In this document: positions 16,839-24,036 of the stretch, piece by piece
How positions within the stretch are numbered: position 1 is the first letter of the stretch
Layout: each line of letters begins with the position of its first letter
DNA from: JBHELG01 sp046263195
GTDB taxonomy: Bacteria > Actinomycetota > Nitriliruptoria > Nitriliruptorales > JAHWKO01
Direction: 5' to 3'
Assembly: GCA_046263195.1 (NCBI GenBank)
Contig: JBHELG010000142.1
Span: 1 to 25,068, forward strand
Length of the DNA: 25,068 nt
Made by a program: the position numbers and the translations under genes
Notes under the pieces: generated by a model
Database searches by the model: none
What the model saw: only the letters and a program-made list of their open reading frames with translations
Told to the model about the DNA's origin: nothing

Positions 16839-17861
16839 ATGCCACCGGTTGTTGCCCTACTCGTCGTGACCGTCCTCGCCGCGACACCAGCCCGCAGTCA
16901 ACCTTTGTCAGCGCTCGAAGGTGCGCTCGCCGGGACGGTCGGAGGCCTCTCCGTGCAGGACGCAGGAGAGATCCTCGGGCCCCTGGGGCCAGCCGGACGA
17001 CTACCGCCCGGCCCACTCGTCGTCGAACCCGCCCCGGCGCCCCCTGCCGGGATGGTGCGGATAGAGCCGGGCGTCGTTCGACTCCACGCGGCCGCGGGCG
17101 AATCCCTCCAACCTGAGCTCCTCATCATGAACGGTGCCGAGTGGCCGCTGGATCTCGCGCTGACCACCACCGACGTCATGGCCGGACCCGATGGTGTTCC
17201 CACTCCCGTGACGGCCACCGAGGGCACTGGCGCGGTGGCCCCTTCAGCTGCAACCTGGGTCCAGCTGCCCGCCTCTGCGCTCCACCTCGACCCGGGCGAG
17301 CAGGCCCGCCTTCGCCCTACCGTTTCCGTCCCGCATCTTGCCGCGCCTGGCGGATACCTCACCGCTCTGCGTGTCGCCGGCCCACCCCGTGGTGGAGGTG
17401 CCGACTCAGCCAACAGCGAAGTCGCGGCCTTCCTCCTCGTGGAAGTGCCGGGCATCGGGGGCGAGGCGGGTCGACGGCTCAGCGGCAGCGTCGCGCTCAC
17501 ACGCCGCGGCTTCGCAGGAGCCGTAGCCCGAGCTCGACTCGAGGCCGAGCAGACCGAGGTCGTAACCGGACGGCTGAAGGTGGGCAGCTGGTGGGATGCC
17601 GCCCTCATCGAAGTCCCGATTCCAGCAACCGTCGTGCTGGCAACCGCGCCCCGAATCCAGGAGGTGGGATTCCGAGCTCCGCTCCTGCCTGGCCCCTACG
17701 AACTGACGGCGATACTCGAGACATCGGCAGGCGAGGCTCTGTCGCTGCACGCAAGTGCGTGGCTGTGGAATCCACTGGCGACGCTCATCGTGGCTGTCAT
17801 GGTGCTTGTGCTCGGGGTCGCGATCAGCAAGGCCCTCCGCCACGCTCGTAGCCCCAACTGA
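16839..17861 (+). CDS. Exported DUF916-like surface protein with C-terminal membrane anchor
   Basis: A 340-residue protein with an N-terminal hydrophobic signal sequence (about 1-20, possible cleavage after TPARS). Its n-region unusually has no basic residue, and an in-frame TGA at 16821 excludes a longer start. From about residue 72 it resembles the first beta-sandwich of DUF916-type proteins: a VRIEPGVVRLHAAAGESL strand pair followed by a conserved-looking NGAEWPLDLALTT strand. A second beta-rich domain follows, then a C-terminal transmembrane helix near 311-329 with a basic cytoplasmic tail (KALRHARSPN). The expected topology is a mostly external domain tethered by the C-terminal helix. 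DUF916 proteins bind peptidoglycan or WxL partners in Firmicutes; here the role is unknown. No ribosome binding site is seen. Confidence 0.72.
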   Translation: MPPVVALLVVTVLAATPARSQPLSALEGALAGTVGGLSVQDAGEILGPLGPAGRLPPGPLVVEPAPAPPAGMVRIEPGVVRLHAAAGESLQPELLIMNGAEWPLDLALTTTDVMAGPDGVPTPVTATEGTGAVAPSAATWVQLPASALHLDPGEQARLRPTVSVPHLAAPGGYLTALRVAGPPRGGGADSANSEVAAFLLVEVPGIGGEAGRRLSGSVALTRRGFAGAVARARLEAEQTEVVTGRLKVGSWWDAALIEVPIPATVVLATAPRIQEVGFRAPLLPGPYELTAILETSAGEALSLHASAWLWNPLATLIVAVMVLVLGVAISKALRHARSPN

Positions 17862-17894
17862 AGAGGGGGTGGCCGCAATGGCCACCCCCTCTTC
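17860..17894. terminator. Bidirectional hairpin terminator between convergent genes
   Basis: A perfect 15-bp stem, GAAGAGGGGGTGGCC paired with GGCCACCCCCTCTTC, with a 5-base loop. It begins at the last base of the DUF916-like gene stop and lies 17 bases past the end of groEL. No U-tract follows on either strand, which is common for actinobacterial terminators. It probably ends both convergent transcripts. Confidence 0.85.
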
Positions 17895-17910
17895 GCGCGA
17901 GATGGAAGAG

Positions 17911-19545
17911 CTAGAAGTCCATGTCGCCACCCATGCCGTGGCCGTGACCGGCCCCGGCGGCCGCCTTCTGCTCCTCCGGCTTGTCGGCGACGAGCGCCTC
18001 GGTCGTGAGCAGCAGCCCCGCGATCGACGCGGCGTTCTGCAGCGCCGAGCGGACCACCTTCGCCGGGTCGATGATGCCACCCTTCACCAGGTCGACGTAC
18101 TCCCCGGTCAGCGCATCGAGTCCCTCGCCCTGGTTGAGGGTGCGGACCTTCTCCACCACCACTGAGCCCTCGAGACCGGCGTTGTTCGCGATCCAGCGCA
18201 GCGGCTCGGCGAGGGAAGCCCTCACGATCCTGGCACCCGTCAGGTAGTCACCCTCGAGGTCGAGCCTCTCGAGCACCTTTTCGGCTCGGACGAGGGCGGT
18301 TCCACCACCGGCGACGATGCCCTCCTCCACGGCCGCTCGGGTCGCCGACAGCGCGTCCTCGATGCGGTGCTTCTTCTCCTTCAGCTCGGTCTCGGTCGCC
18401 GCGCCGACCTTGACGACGGCAACCCCGCCGGAGAGCTTCGCGAGGCGCTCCTGCAGCTTCTCGCGGTCCCAGTCGGAGTCGGTGCGCTCGATCTCACCCT
18501 TGATCTGGTTGATCCGGCCCTTGATGTCCTCCTCGGAGCCGGCACCCTCGACGATCGTCGTGTCGTCCTTCGTGATGACGACCTTGCGGGCACGTCCGAG
18601 CAGGTCGAGGGTCGCGTGCTCGAGCTTGAGACCGACCTCCTCGCTGATGACCTGTCCGCCCGCGAGGATCGCGATGTCCTGCAGCATCGCCTTGCGACGC
18701 TCGCCGAAGCCGGGTGCCTTCACCGCAGCCGACTGGAACGTCCCGCGGATCTTGTTGACGACCAGCGTCGCGAGAGCCTCGCCCTCGACATCCTCCGCGA
18801 GGAGGACGAGCGGACGTCCCGCTTGCATGACCTTCTCGAGCACCGGCAGCAGATCGTGAACAGCCGACACCTTCTGGTTCGCGACGAGGATGAACGGATC
18901 CTCGAAGACGACTTCCATGCGCTCGGGGTCGGTCACGAAGTACGGGGAGATGTAGCCCTTGTCGAACTGCATCCCCTCGACGAACTCGAGTTCCATGCCG
19001 AAGGTCTGCGACTCCTCGACGGTGATGACGCCGTCCTTGCCGACCTTGTCCATCGCGTCTGCGATGATCTGGCCGATCTCGAGGTCGTTGTTGGCCGAAA
19101 TCGCGGCGACGTGCGCGATCTCCTCCTGTGTCTCGATGTCGCGCGCCTGCTTCGCGGTCTCCTCGACCACGAGCTCGACGGCCTCGTCCATCCCCCGCTT
19201 CAGAAGCATCGGGTTCGCGCCGGCAGCTACGTTGCGCATGCCTTCGCGGACCATAGCCTGAGCGAGAACCGTGGCGGTTGTCGTGCCGTCACCGGCGACG
19301 TCGTTCGTCTTCGTCGCCACCTCCTTGGCGAGCTGGGCACCCATGTTCTCGTAGGTTTCCTCGAGCTCGATCTCTCGGGCGACGGTGACTCCGTCCTTGG
19401 TGATGGTGGGCGCACCCCACTTCTTGTCGATGACGACGTTGCGTCCCTTCGGGCCGAGCGTCACCTTGACCGCATCCGCGAGCCTGTTGACGCCGGACTC
19501 GAGCCGACGCCGGGCCTCTTCTGAGTAGGACAAGATCTTCGGCAT
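17911..19545 (-). CDS. groL: Chaperonin GroEL (60 kDa)
   Basis: A full-length 544-residue group I chaperonin that folds proteins in an ATP-driven double ring with GroES. The ATP-site motif DGTTT is at 86-90. The N-terminal VKVTLGPKGRNVVIDKKWG and the apical, intermediate and equatorial blocks are all present, including the late GIVAGGGTAL. The C-terminal tail GAGHGHGMGGDMDF mixes two histidines, as in the His-rich tails of actinobacterial GroEL1 proteins, with the Gly-Met ending typical of GroEL2. The ATG at 19545 has AAGGAGG upstream. It lies 65 bases after groES and shares its CIRCE-controlled promoter. Its 3' end is closed by the hairpin at 17860-17894. Confidence 0.98.
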   Translation of the reverse strand: MPKILSYSEEARRRLESGVNRLADAVKVTLGPKGRNVVIDKKWGAPTITKDGVTVAREIELEETYENMGAQLAKEVATKTNDVAGDGTTTATVLAQAMVREGMRNVAAGANPMLLKRGMDEAVELVVEETAKQARDIETQEEIAHVAAISANNDLEIGQIIADAMDKVGKDGVITVEESQTFGMELEFVEGMQFDKGYISPYFVTDPERMEVVFEDPFILVANQKVSAVHDLLPVLEKVMQAGRPLVLLAEDVEGEALATLVVNKIRGTFQSAAVKAPGFGERRKAMLQDIAILAGGQVISEEVGLKLEHATLDLLGRARKVVITKDDTTIVEGAGSEEDIKGRINQIKGEIERTDSDWDREKLQERLAKLSGGVAVVKVGAATETELKEKKHRIEDALSATRAAVEEGIVAGGGTALVRAEKVLERLDLEGDYLTGARIVRASLAEPLRWIANNAGLEGSVVVEKVRTLNQGEGLDALTGEYVDLVKGGIIDPAKVVRSALQNAASIAGLLLTTEALVADKPEEQKAAAGAGHGHGMGGDMDF

Positions 19546-19610
19546 TGCGTTGTGCCTCCTTCGAGTTCAGTTGTGCTTGGTCAGCATCGAGTGCCCGGGG
19601 CGGGCGATGG

Positions 19611-19922
19611 TCACTGCGCGACGACAGCGAGCAGATCGCGGGCCGACAGGATGAGGTAGTCCTCGCCTTCCACCGTGACCTCGGTGCCGCCGTACTTGCT
19701 GTAGAGGACGACATCGCCCTCCTGTACGTCGACCTTTACGAGCTCACCGGTCTGCTCTGACCGCTTCCCGGGTCCGACGGCGACGACGGTGCCCTGTTGG
19801 GGCTTCTCTTTTGCCGTGTCGGGGATGACGAGACCGGAAGCCGTGCGCTCTTCGGCCTCGTGGGGCCTGACGACGACGCGGTCCTCGAGCGGCCTGACAT
19901 TCACTGCGGTTGCCGTTGCCAA
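19611..19922 (-). CDS. groES: Co-chaperonin GroES (10 kDa)
   Basis: This 103-residue protein forms the heptameric lid of the GroEL folding chamber. The family blocks are clear: VRPLEDRVVVRPHEAEERTASG at the start, including the mobile loop region, a PQQGTVVAVGPGKR strand, and the closing GDVVLYSKYGGTEV followed by ILSARDLLAV. The start is TTG at 19920-19922, with AGGAGGG at ideal spacing. A GTG six codons later would give a more usual MNVRP start but has no Shine-Dalgarno. It is the first gene of the groES-groEL operon. The long leader upstream carries the CIRCE operator and promoter. Confidence 0.97.
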   Translation of the reverse strand: MATATAVNVRPLEDRVVVRPHEAEERTASGLVIPDTAKEKPQQGTVVAVGPGKRSEQTGELVKVDVQEGDVVLYSKYGGTEVTVEGEDYLILSARDLLAVVAQ

Positions 19923-20024
19923 GGTGCCCTCCTAAAGTCCTTGTCCTTTGGCGCCCGGCAACGCAGGCCTGCTTCGCGCGCGAACTCTCGGGGCGCCTGG
20001 GAGCATCAGCCGCGCCACCGGGCT

Positions 20025-20051
20025 TTAGCACTCGTTCCCCTTGAGTGCTAA
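20025..20051. promoter_or_regulatory. CIRCE operator (HrcA binding site)
   Basis: TTAGCACTC (20025-20033), a 9-base spacer, then GAGTGCTAA (20043-20051): an exact match to the CIRCE consensus. It sits at the predicted transcription start of groES-groEL, so heat-labile HrcA repressor should block initiation. hrcA is not in this window. Confidence 0.97.
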
Positions 20052-20055
20052 ACGC

Positions 20056-20085
20056 AAGGTAGCAGTCAGACTTTCAGAGTGTCAA
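20056..20085 (-). promoter_or_regulatory. groES-groEL promoter, sigma-70 type
   Basis: On the minus strand there is a perfect -35 TTGACA (20080-20085), an 18-base spacer and a -10 TACCTT (20056-20061) that fits the actinobacterial TAnnnT pattern. Initiation would fall near 20049, inside the CIRCE. The -35 lies within the first copy of a 13-base repeat. Confidence 0.7.
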
Positions 20086-20152
20086 ACGGTCATTTCGTGT
20101 GAAACGGACGAGACGTCCTCGCGATCCTCCTGCCGCTCGTGCGTTTCACGCG
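20079..20152. repeat. Three-copy 13-mer and 17-bp imperfect palindrome upstream of groES
   Basis: GTGTCAAACGGTC (20079-20091) and GTGTGAAACGGAC (20097-20109) are direct copies 18 bases apart, matching at 11 of 13. A third copy, GCGTGAAACGCAC, is inverted at 20139-20151. Copies two and three form arms 20096-20112 and 20136-20152, which pair at 15 of 17 positions around a 23-base loop. Copy one covers the groES -35. The arrangement looks like a multi-site operator; the protein that binds it is unknown. Confidence 0.55.
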
Positions 20153-20228
20153 CACGGCTAGCGGTCAATGCGCGAGTAGACGTAGTTTCTCTAGGAGGTG
20201 CCGGTAGCCTGTTCGCCATCAGCCGCGT

Positions 20229-20248
20229 TTGACTGAACGGCCAGTCAA
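20229..20248. promoter_or_regulatory. 20-bp palindrome resembling a TetR-family operator
   Basis: TTGACTGAACGGCCAGTCAA has perfect 7-base arms (20229-20235 and 20242-20248) around 6 bases, like many TetR-family operators. It lies 64 bases before the ATG of the bldD-like gene and would suit control of that gene. No TetR-family gene is present in the window. Confidence 0.5.
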
Positions 20249-20311
20249 TCCCACTTGATGAGGGCATCTCGGGCACGGCAGGACGTCACAGAAGAAGAGA
20301 CGGGGTGGCCG

Positions 20312-20782
20312 ATGGACTACCAGCAGCGGCTCGGGGAGCGACTACGGGCTATCAGGGTGCAGCAGGGCCTCACCCTCCAGGAGGTAGAGGAGAAGAGCGG
20401 AGGCCGGTGGAAGGCGGTGGTGGTCGGCTCCTACGAGCGTGGCGACCGGGCCATCTCCGTCTCGAAGCTCGCCCGCCTCGCCCGCTTCTACGGCGTCCCT
20501 GTCTCCGAGCTTCTTCCCAGTGGGCCGCAGACGGAAGCGAGTGAGGCGACGCACACGACGCGCGGCATCGCACTCGACCTCACCCGGCTGGACGAGGGGA
20601 ACCTTGATCCTCAGTTCCAAGCGGTGTCCCGGTTCGCCCAGACGATCCAGGTGCAGCGCGGCGACTTCAACGGGCGGGTGTTGACCTTGCGAACAGACGA
20701 CCTGCGTGCGCTCGCGATCCTCTATGGGACGTCCACTGACGAGCTCGTCCAGCGGCTCGACGAATCAGGCCTGCTCACCTGA
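20312..20782 (+). CDS. bldD: BldD-like XRE-family regulator with c-di-GMP-binding signature
   Basis: A 156-residue transcription factor closely resembling Streptomyces BldD, the c-di-GMP-controlled repressor of development. The N-terminal XRE helix-turn-helix (about 7-68) contains EEKSGGRWKAVVVGSYERGDR (residues 26-46), nearly identical to what I recall of BldD, ending in YGVPVSELLP. The C-terminal domain keeps the ligand signature R-x-D-x8-R-x-x-D as R116-G-D118 ... R127-T-D-D130, so binding of tetrameric c-di-GMP is expected. It lacks the short C-terminal tail of the Streptomyces protein. ATG at 20312 aligns with the family start; its Shine-Dalgarno is weak. It sits between tsaD/GNAT and groES, where mycobacteria have tsaD directly followed by groES. 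It is divergent from groES and convergent with the GNAT gene. Confidence 0.9.
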   Translation: MDYQQRLGERLRAIRVQQGLTLQEVEEKSGGRWKAVVVGSYERGDRAISVSKLARLARFYGVPVSELLPSGPQTEASEATHTTRGIALDLTRLDEGNLDPQFQAVSRFAQTIQVQRGDFNGRVLTLRTDDLRALAILYGTSTDELVQRLDESGLLT

Positions 20783-20843
20783 TCTCTCCCTCGCCGTCTC
20801 ACAGGCCCAAGATCGCCACTGCGACGTCCAACCCGAGCGCTGT

Positions 20844-21683
20844 TCAGGAGCGCACGGCGAGCCGCCACTCTTCCTGATCGACGAACCCCGCACGAGCATA
20901 CGTGCGCAAGGCGGGTTCGTTGTCGGCACGAACGTGCAATGACACGGGGCCCGACCGATCCCTCAGCGCCTGACGAACCGCTGTCGCGACGGACGCAGTA
21001 CCGAGCCCCTCTCCCCGCGCGTCGGGGCGGACACACACCCCCGACAGCTGCACCCCGTAGCGATCTGAATCCACTGACCGTTCGATCTTCAAGAGCGGGT
21101 CTCCTGGTTCGCCGACACAGAAGACCGACCCCTGTCGAATCGCTGACTCCATGCGCTGCCGGTAGGCGCGCAGGCCGGCGCGGCCTGGGTGGGGGCCGTA
21201 CTCGTCGTCTATGTGCAGCTGTACCGCGAGTTCGGCCAGGCCGTCGATGTCCGCGCGCACCGCCCGACGCAGGCCGGGATCCGGGACCTCAGCGTCGCTC
21301 GGCACCTGCCCGGCAGCGACCGTCTGGAAGCGTTGGATGTGCACGATGAGTTGGGGGTCGCGCCCGTAGCGCTCCAGCAGAGGCTCAGCGGCACCCGCGT
21401 CACCCACGACGTGCCGCCAGCGGCGCTGCGGCAGGCCGGCGGCAGCTATCACCTGAGGGGCGCCGCATGGGACGATGAGGTGTCCGGGTAGCACGATCGC
21501 CGCAGCCCAACCTGTGCCGTGCTCGGCAACCCGGACCACGTAGGCGCCTCGGGTCTCGATCGTTGCCAGAGGAAACATGTGGCGCACGGCTCCACCCGGC
21601 GGGCAGTCCCAGGTAGAGAGCCGCTCGATGACCTCGTCGAGTTCGTCGTTCGATACCCGGCGCCACCGCGCCTTCCCACTCAT
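20844..21683 (-). CDS. GNAT acetyltransferase with N-terminal DUF4081-like domain
   Basis: A 279-residue protein. The N-terminal half resembles the DUF4081 domain found ahead of GNAT domains in actinobacterial proteins. The C-terminal half is a GNAT acetyl-CoA-binding domain: a beta strand QLSGVCVRPDARGEGLG with the RGEGLG pyrophosphate loop at about 223-228, then HVRADNEPALRTYARAGF, the usual C-terminal element. The substrate is unknown. The ATG at 21681-21683 overlaps the tsaD stop as ATGA and fixes the start; the frame is open to 21878 only through tsaD. It is the last gene of the t6A/rimI cluster. It converges on the bldD-like gene, with 61 bases between them and no clear terminator hairpin. 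Confidence 0.82.
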   Translation of the reverse strand: MSGKARWRRVSNDELDEVIERLSTWDCPPGGAVRHMFPLATIETRGAYVVRVAEHGTGWAAAIVLPGHLIVPCGAPQVIAAAGLPQRRWRHVVGDAGAAEPLLERYGRDPQLIVHIQRFQTVAAGQVPSDAEVPDPGLRRAVRADIDGLAELAVQLHIDDEYGPHPGRAGLRAYRQRMESAIRQGSVFCVGEPGDPLLKIERSVDSDRYGVQLSGVCVRPDARGEGLGTASVATAVRQALRDRSGPVSLHVRADNEPALRTYARAGFVDQEEWRLAVRS

Positions 21684-22729
21684 CCCTCTCGTCCTGTCCA
21701 CGAGCGCAGCTTGCCAGGAGCGGCAGCCACCAACTCGAGCGTGGGATCGACCGGCAGGTCCAATGGGGAGCGCTTGCCGGCGGCGAGCAGATTCGCTCCA
21801 GCCGCAGCGACCATGGCCCCGTTGTCCGTGCAGAGTACCGGGGAGGGAGCGAGCAGCCGCAGCCCCTGTTCTTCGCATGCCTGGCGCATCCGTTCACGTA
21901 GGCGGGAGTTCGCAGCAACGCCGCCCGCGATGACCACCTGCTCCACTCCTTCGGCCGAAGCAGCAGCCAGCGTCTTCATGAGCTGCACATCAACGATCGC
22001 CTCCTGGAAGGATGCCGCGACGTCTGCGACGTTCGGCTCTTCACCCCGGCCTTCGAGGTCACGCAGATAGCGGACCACGGCCGTCTTCAGGCCGGAGAAG
22101 GAGAAGTCGTAGGTCGACTCGCTCGTCATCGGACGGGGAAAGCTGATCGCCTGCGGATTTCCCTGCCGGGCGAGACGATCGATCTCAGGGCCACCGGGAA
22201 AGCCGAGACCGAGAAAACGTCCGATCTTGTCGAATGCCTCTCCGGCTGCGTCGTCAAGGGTGGCGCCGAGCTCCCGGAAGCCAGCGCCGGGTTCCAGAAC
22301 CACGAGGCTGGTGTGGCCGCCGGATACGACGAGAGCAACAAGCGGTGGCTCGAGTTCGCCGTACTCGAGTTGGGTGACTACGACGTGAGCCTGCAGGTGG
22401 TTCACGCCGATGAGCGGGAGACCCAGTGCGAGCGCGAGCCCCTTGGCTGCCGAGACGCCGACCAGCAAGGCTCCGACGAGTCCTGGTCCTGCGGTGACGG
22501 CGACCCCGTCGAGATCCTCCTTGCGAGCACCTGCTTCCACGAGTGCACGATCAATGGCGGGCTGGATGAGCTCGAGATGGGCTCGGGCCGCAACCTCGGG
22601 CACGACTCCCCCGTAGGGGGCGTGGAGGTCGGCCTGTGAGGCGATGACGTTGGCCCGGACTCGCAGGCGGTCCTCGACCAGGCCAACCGCCGTCTCGTCA
22701 CATGACGTCTCGATGCCCAGCACGAGCAA
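21680..22729 (-). CDS. tsaD: tRNA N6-adenosine threonylcarbamoyltransferase TsaD
   Basis: TsaD transfers the threonylcarbamoyl group to A37 of ANN-decoding tRNAs, working with TsaB and TsaE, both encoded upstream. The 349-residue protein has the ASKHA fold. IETSCDETA at the N-terminus is diagnostic. The metal-binding pair is H111 and H115 (HLQAH), followed by VSGGHTSL and FSFSGLKTAV, then the late VIAGGVAANSRLR and LCTDNGAM. The start is TTG at 22727-22729, with a very strong AAGGAGGT 7 bases upstream; there is no better candidate. It follows rimI by 5 bases and overlaps the GNAT gene downstream. Confidence 0.97.
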   Translation of the reverse strand: MLVLGIETSCDETAVGLVEDRLRVRANVIASQADLHAPYGGVVPEVAARAHLELIQPAIDRALVEAGARKEDLDGVAVTAGPGLVGALLVGVSAAKGLALALGLPLIGVNHLQAHVVVTQLEYGELEPPLVALVVSGGHTSLVVLEPGAGFRELGATLDDAAGEAFDKIGRFLGLGFPGGPEIDRLARQGNPQAISFPRPMTSESTYDFSFSGLKTAVVRYLRDLEGRGEEPNVADVAASFQEAIVDVQLMKTLAAASAEGVEQVVIAGGVAANSRLRERMRQACEEQGLRLLAPSPVLCTDNGAMVAAAGANLLAAGKRSPLDLPVDPTLELVAAAPGKLRSWTGREG

Positions 22730-22734
22730 GCGAA

Positions 22735-23319
22735 TTACCTCCTTGCCGCCCAGCTGCGCAGGCGCCCCCCACGTGGCGGGCCTGCTACCGCCTCAAGAAT
22801 CGAGGCGACCTCCTCCGACTGGACCCCGTGCAGCCACATGATCAGGGCATCCTCGTTCGTGTCCTCGTAATAGCGTGAGCGCACGGCCACAGGAGCAAAG
22901 CCGAAGCGACGATACAGCGCCTGCGCCCCGGTGTTGCCGGCCCGTACCTCCAGGGTGGCGGCATCGAAGCCCTCTTCACGGGCAGTGCGCAGCAGACTCG
23001 CGACGAGCGCAGCCCCGATCCCCTGACGGCGGGCCTGCGGGTGAACCACCACGGTTGTGATGTGAGCCTCGTCCCCGGTCAGCATCATCCCGCTGTAGCC
23101 CAGGACACGACGCCCGCGCAGGGCAACGAAGTAGACACGGGAGTCTCGCTGCGCGATCTCGGATGAAAACACGCGGAGTGACCAAGGACGCTGGTAGACG
23201 CTCGCCTCTAGTGCATGTACCGCACGCAGGTGCCAGCGCCGCATGGGGACTATGGCGACCCGAGCCCTCGGCTGCGCCACCGCGGGTGCGTGCCGCCAGC
23301 TGGCCGGTCTCCGCCGCAC
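22735..23319 (-). CDS. rimI: Ribosomal-protein-alanine N-acetyltransferase RimI-like
   Basis: A single-domain GNAT protein of 194 residues. RimI acetylates the N-terminal alanine of ribosomal protein S18, and actinobacterial RimI proteins can act on other N-termini. The start of the fold is IVPMRRWHLRAVHALEASVY followed by PWS. The acetyl-CoA loop HPQARRQGIGAAL is at about 93-105, and the closing element NTGAQALYRRFGF is at about 127-139. It carries extra residues at both ends compared with the roughly 150-residue E. coli enzyme. The N-terminal extension depends on the chosen GTG at 23319, which lies 3 bases after the tsaB stop; a GTG at 23280 is possible. Its place between tsaB and tsaD is the conserved actinobacterial order. 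Confidence 0.9.
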   Translation of the reverse strand: MRRRPASWRHAPAVAQPRARVAIVPMRRWHLRAVHALEASVYQRPWSLRVFSSEIAQRDSRVYFVALRGRRVLGYSGMMLTGDEAHITTVVVHPQARRQGIGAALVASLLRTAREEGFDAATLEVRAGNTGAQALYRRFGFAPVAVRSRYYEDTNEDALIMWLHGVQSEEVASILEAVAGPPRGGRLRSWAARR

Positions 23320-23322
23320 CGT

Positions 23323-24036
23323 CTACCCCCCCAATCCGCCCTGTAGCCGTCCGCGTCTTGCCCACCCGATGCGAGCGTCAGCCACCCGCAGGTAGATCGG
23401 CTCGAGCTCGGCGGGCCGCAAGGTCTCCTCGCGGAGGAAGCGCGGGATAGCGAGCTCGGCCAGGTGAGCGGCGTCCGGCCAGGCGGTCTCCTGGCCCCCC
23501 AGAGACGTGTCTTCGGATGCCAGAACGTCGGCGTAGCGCACGGCGCCGTCGCCTATGACGAGGCACTCCTCGCCCAGGCCCTGGATTTCGCCCGCAAGCT
23601 TGAGGGGTGTGCCGAGGCGCAGCTCGCTCGTCCTCTGCACGCCACCCGGTGCGCAGCGGTAGAAGGCCCAGAACACCTCGTCCCGGCGCGCGTCTATCGC
23701 GGCACAGATGAGCCGGCGCACGTGACGCACGTGAAAAGCGAGGACGTCGAGTCCACAGAGACCAACAACCGGGAGGTGCCGCGCCGAAGCGAAGGTGCGG
23801 GCCAGAGCCATCCCTGCCCGCAGTCCCGTGTAGAGGCCGGGGCCGATGCCGATCGCGACACCGTTGATCGCGTCGACATCCAGGCCCCCTTGACGCAGAC
23901 AGAAGTCGACGGCGGGCGCCACGAACTCGCCGTGTCGCTGTCCCACATTGAGGCTGGCAGCCGCGACCGGGCCCTCCCTCCGCGCAAGACAGACCGATGA
24001 GCGCGGGGTGGACGTTTCGATGGAGAGTACGAGCAT
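23323..24036 (-). CDS. tsaB: tRNA threonylcarbamoyladenosine biosynthesis protein TsaB
   Basis: TsaB is the partner that stabilises and activates TsaD in t6A synthesis; it has the same ASKHA fold but no metal-binding site. The 237-residue protein begins LVLSIETSTPRSSVCL. It has the TsaB-type core GPGLYTGLRAGMALARTFA and a D-A-R-R-D-E-V-F segment in the C-terminal half. The ATG at 24034-24036 shares its A with the tsaE stop (TGATG), which fixes the start; the frame is open to 24102 only within tsaE. It is followed 3 bases later by rimI. Confidence 0.93.
   Translation of the reverse strand: MLVLSIETSTPRSSVCLARREGPVAAASLNVGQRHGEFVAPAVDFCLRQGGLDVDAINGVAIGIGPGLYTGLRAGMALARTFASARHLPVVGLCGLDVLAFHVRHVRRLICAAIDARRDEVFWAFYRCAPGGVQRTSELRLGTPLKLAGEIQGLGEECLVIGDGAVRYADVLASEDTSLGGQETAWPDAAHLAELAIPRFLREETLRPAELEPIYLRVADARIGWARRGRLQGGLGG

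Larger units (their letters stand above)
19923..20311. other. 389-bp regulatory region between groES and the bldD-like gene
   Basis: No gene fits here. Reading right to left for groES, it holds a long palindrome, a 13-base repeat cluster, a promoter at 20056-20085, the CIRCE at 20025-20051 and about 100 bases of leader. Reading rightward for the bldD-like gene, it holds an unattached Shine-Dalgarno-like AGGAGGTG (20193-20200) and a TetR-style palindrome (20229-20248). No clear -10/-35 pair for the rightward gene was found. Confidence 0.7.

Noticed and set aside
18367..19524. Long plus-strand frame (385 codons) antisense to groEL
   Set aside because: A known type of artefact opposite groEL; no independent start signal or family resemblance, and GroEL is certain.
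20200..20238. 12-residue upstream peptide starting at the GTG inside AGGAGGTG, before the bldD-like gene
   Set aside because: The Shine-Dalgarno overlaps the start codon itself, so initiation there is not plausible.
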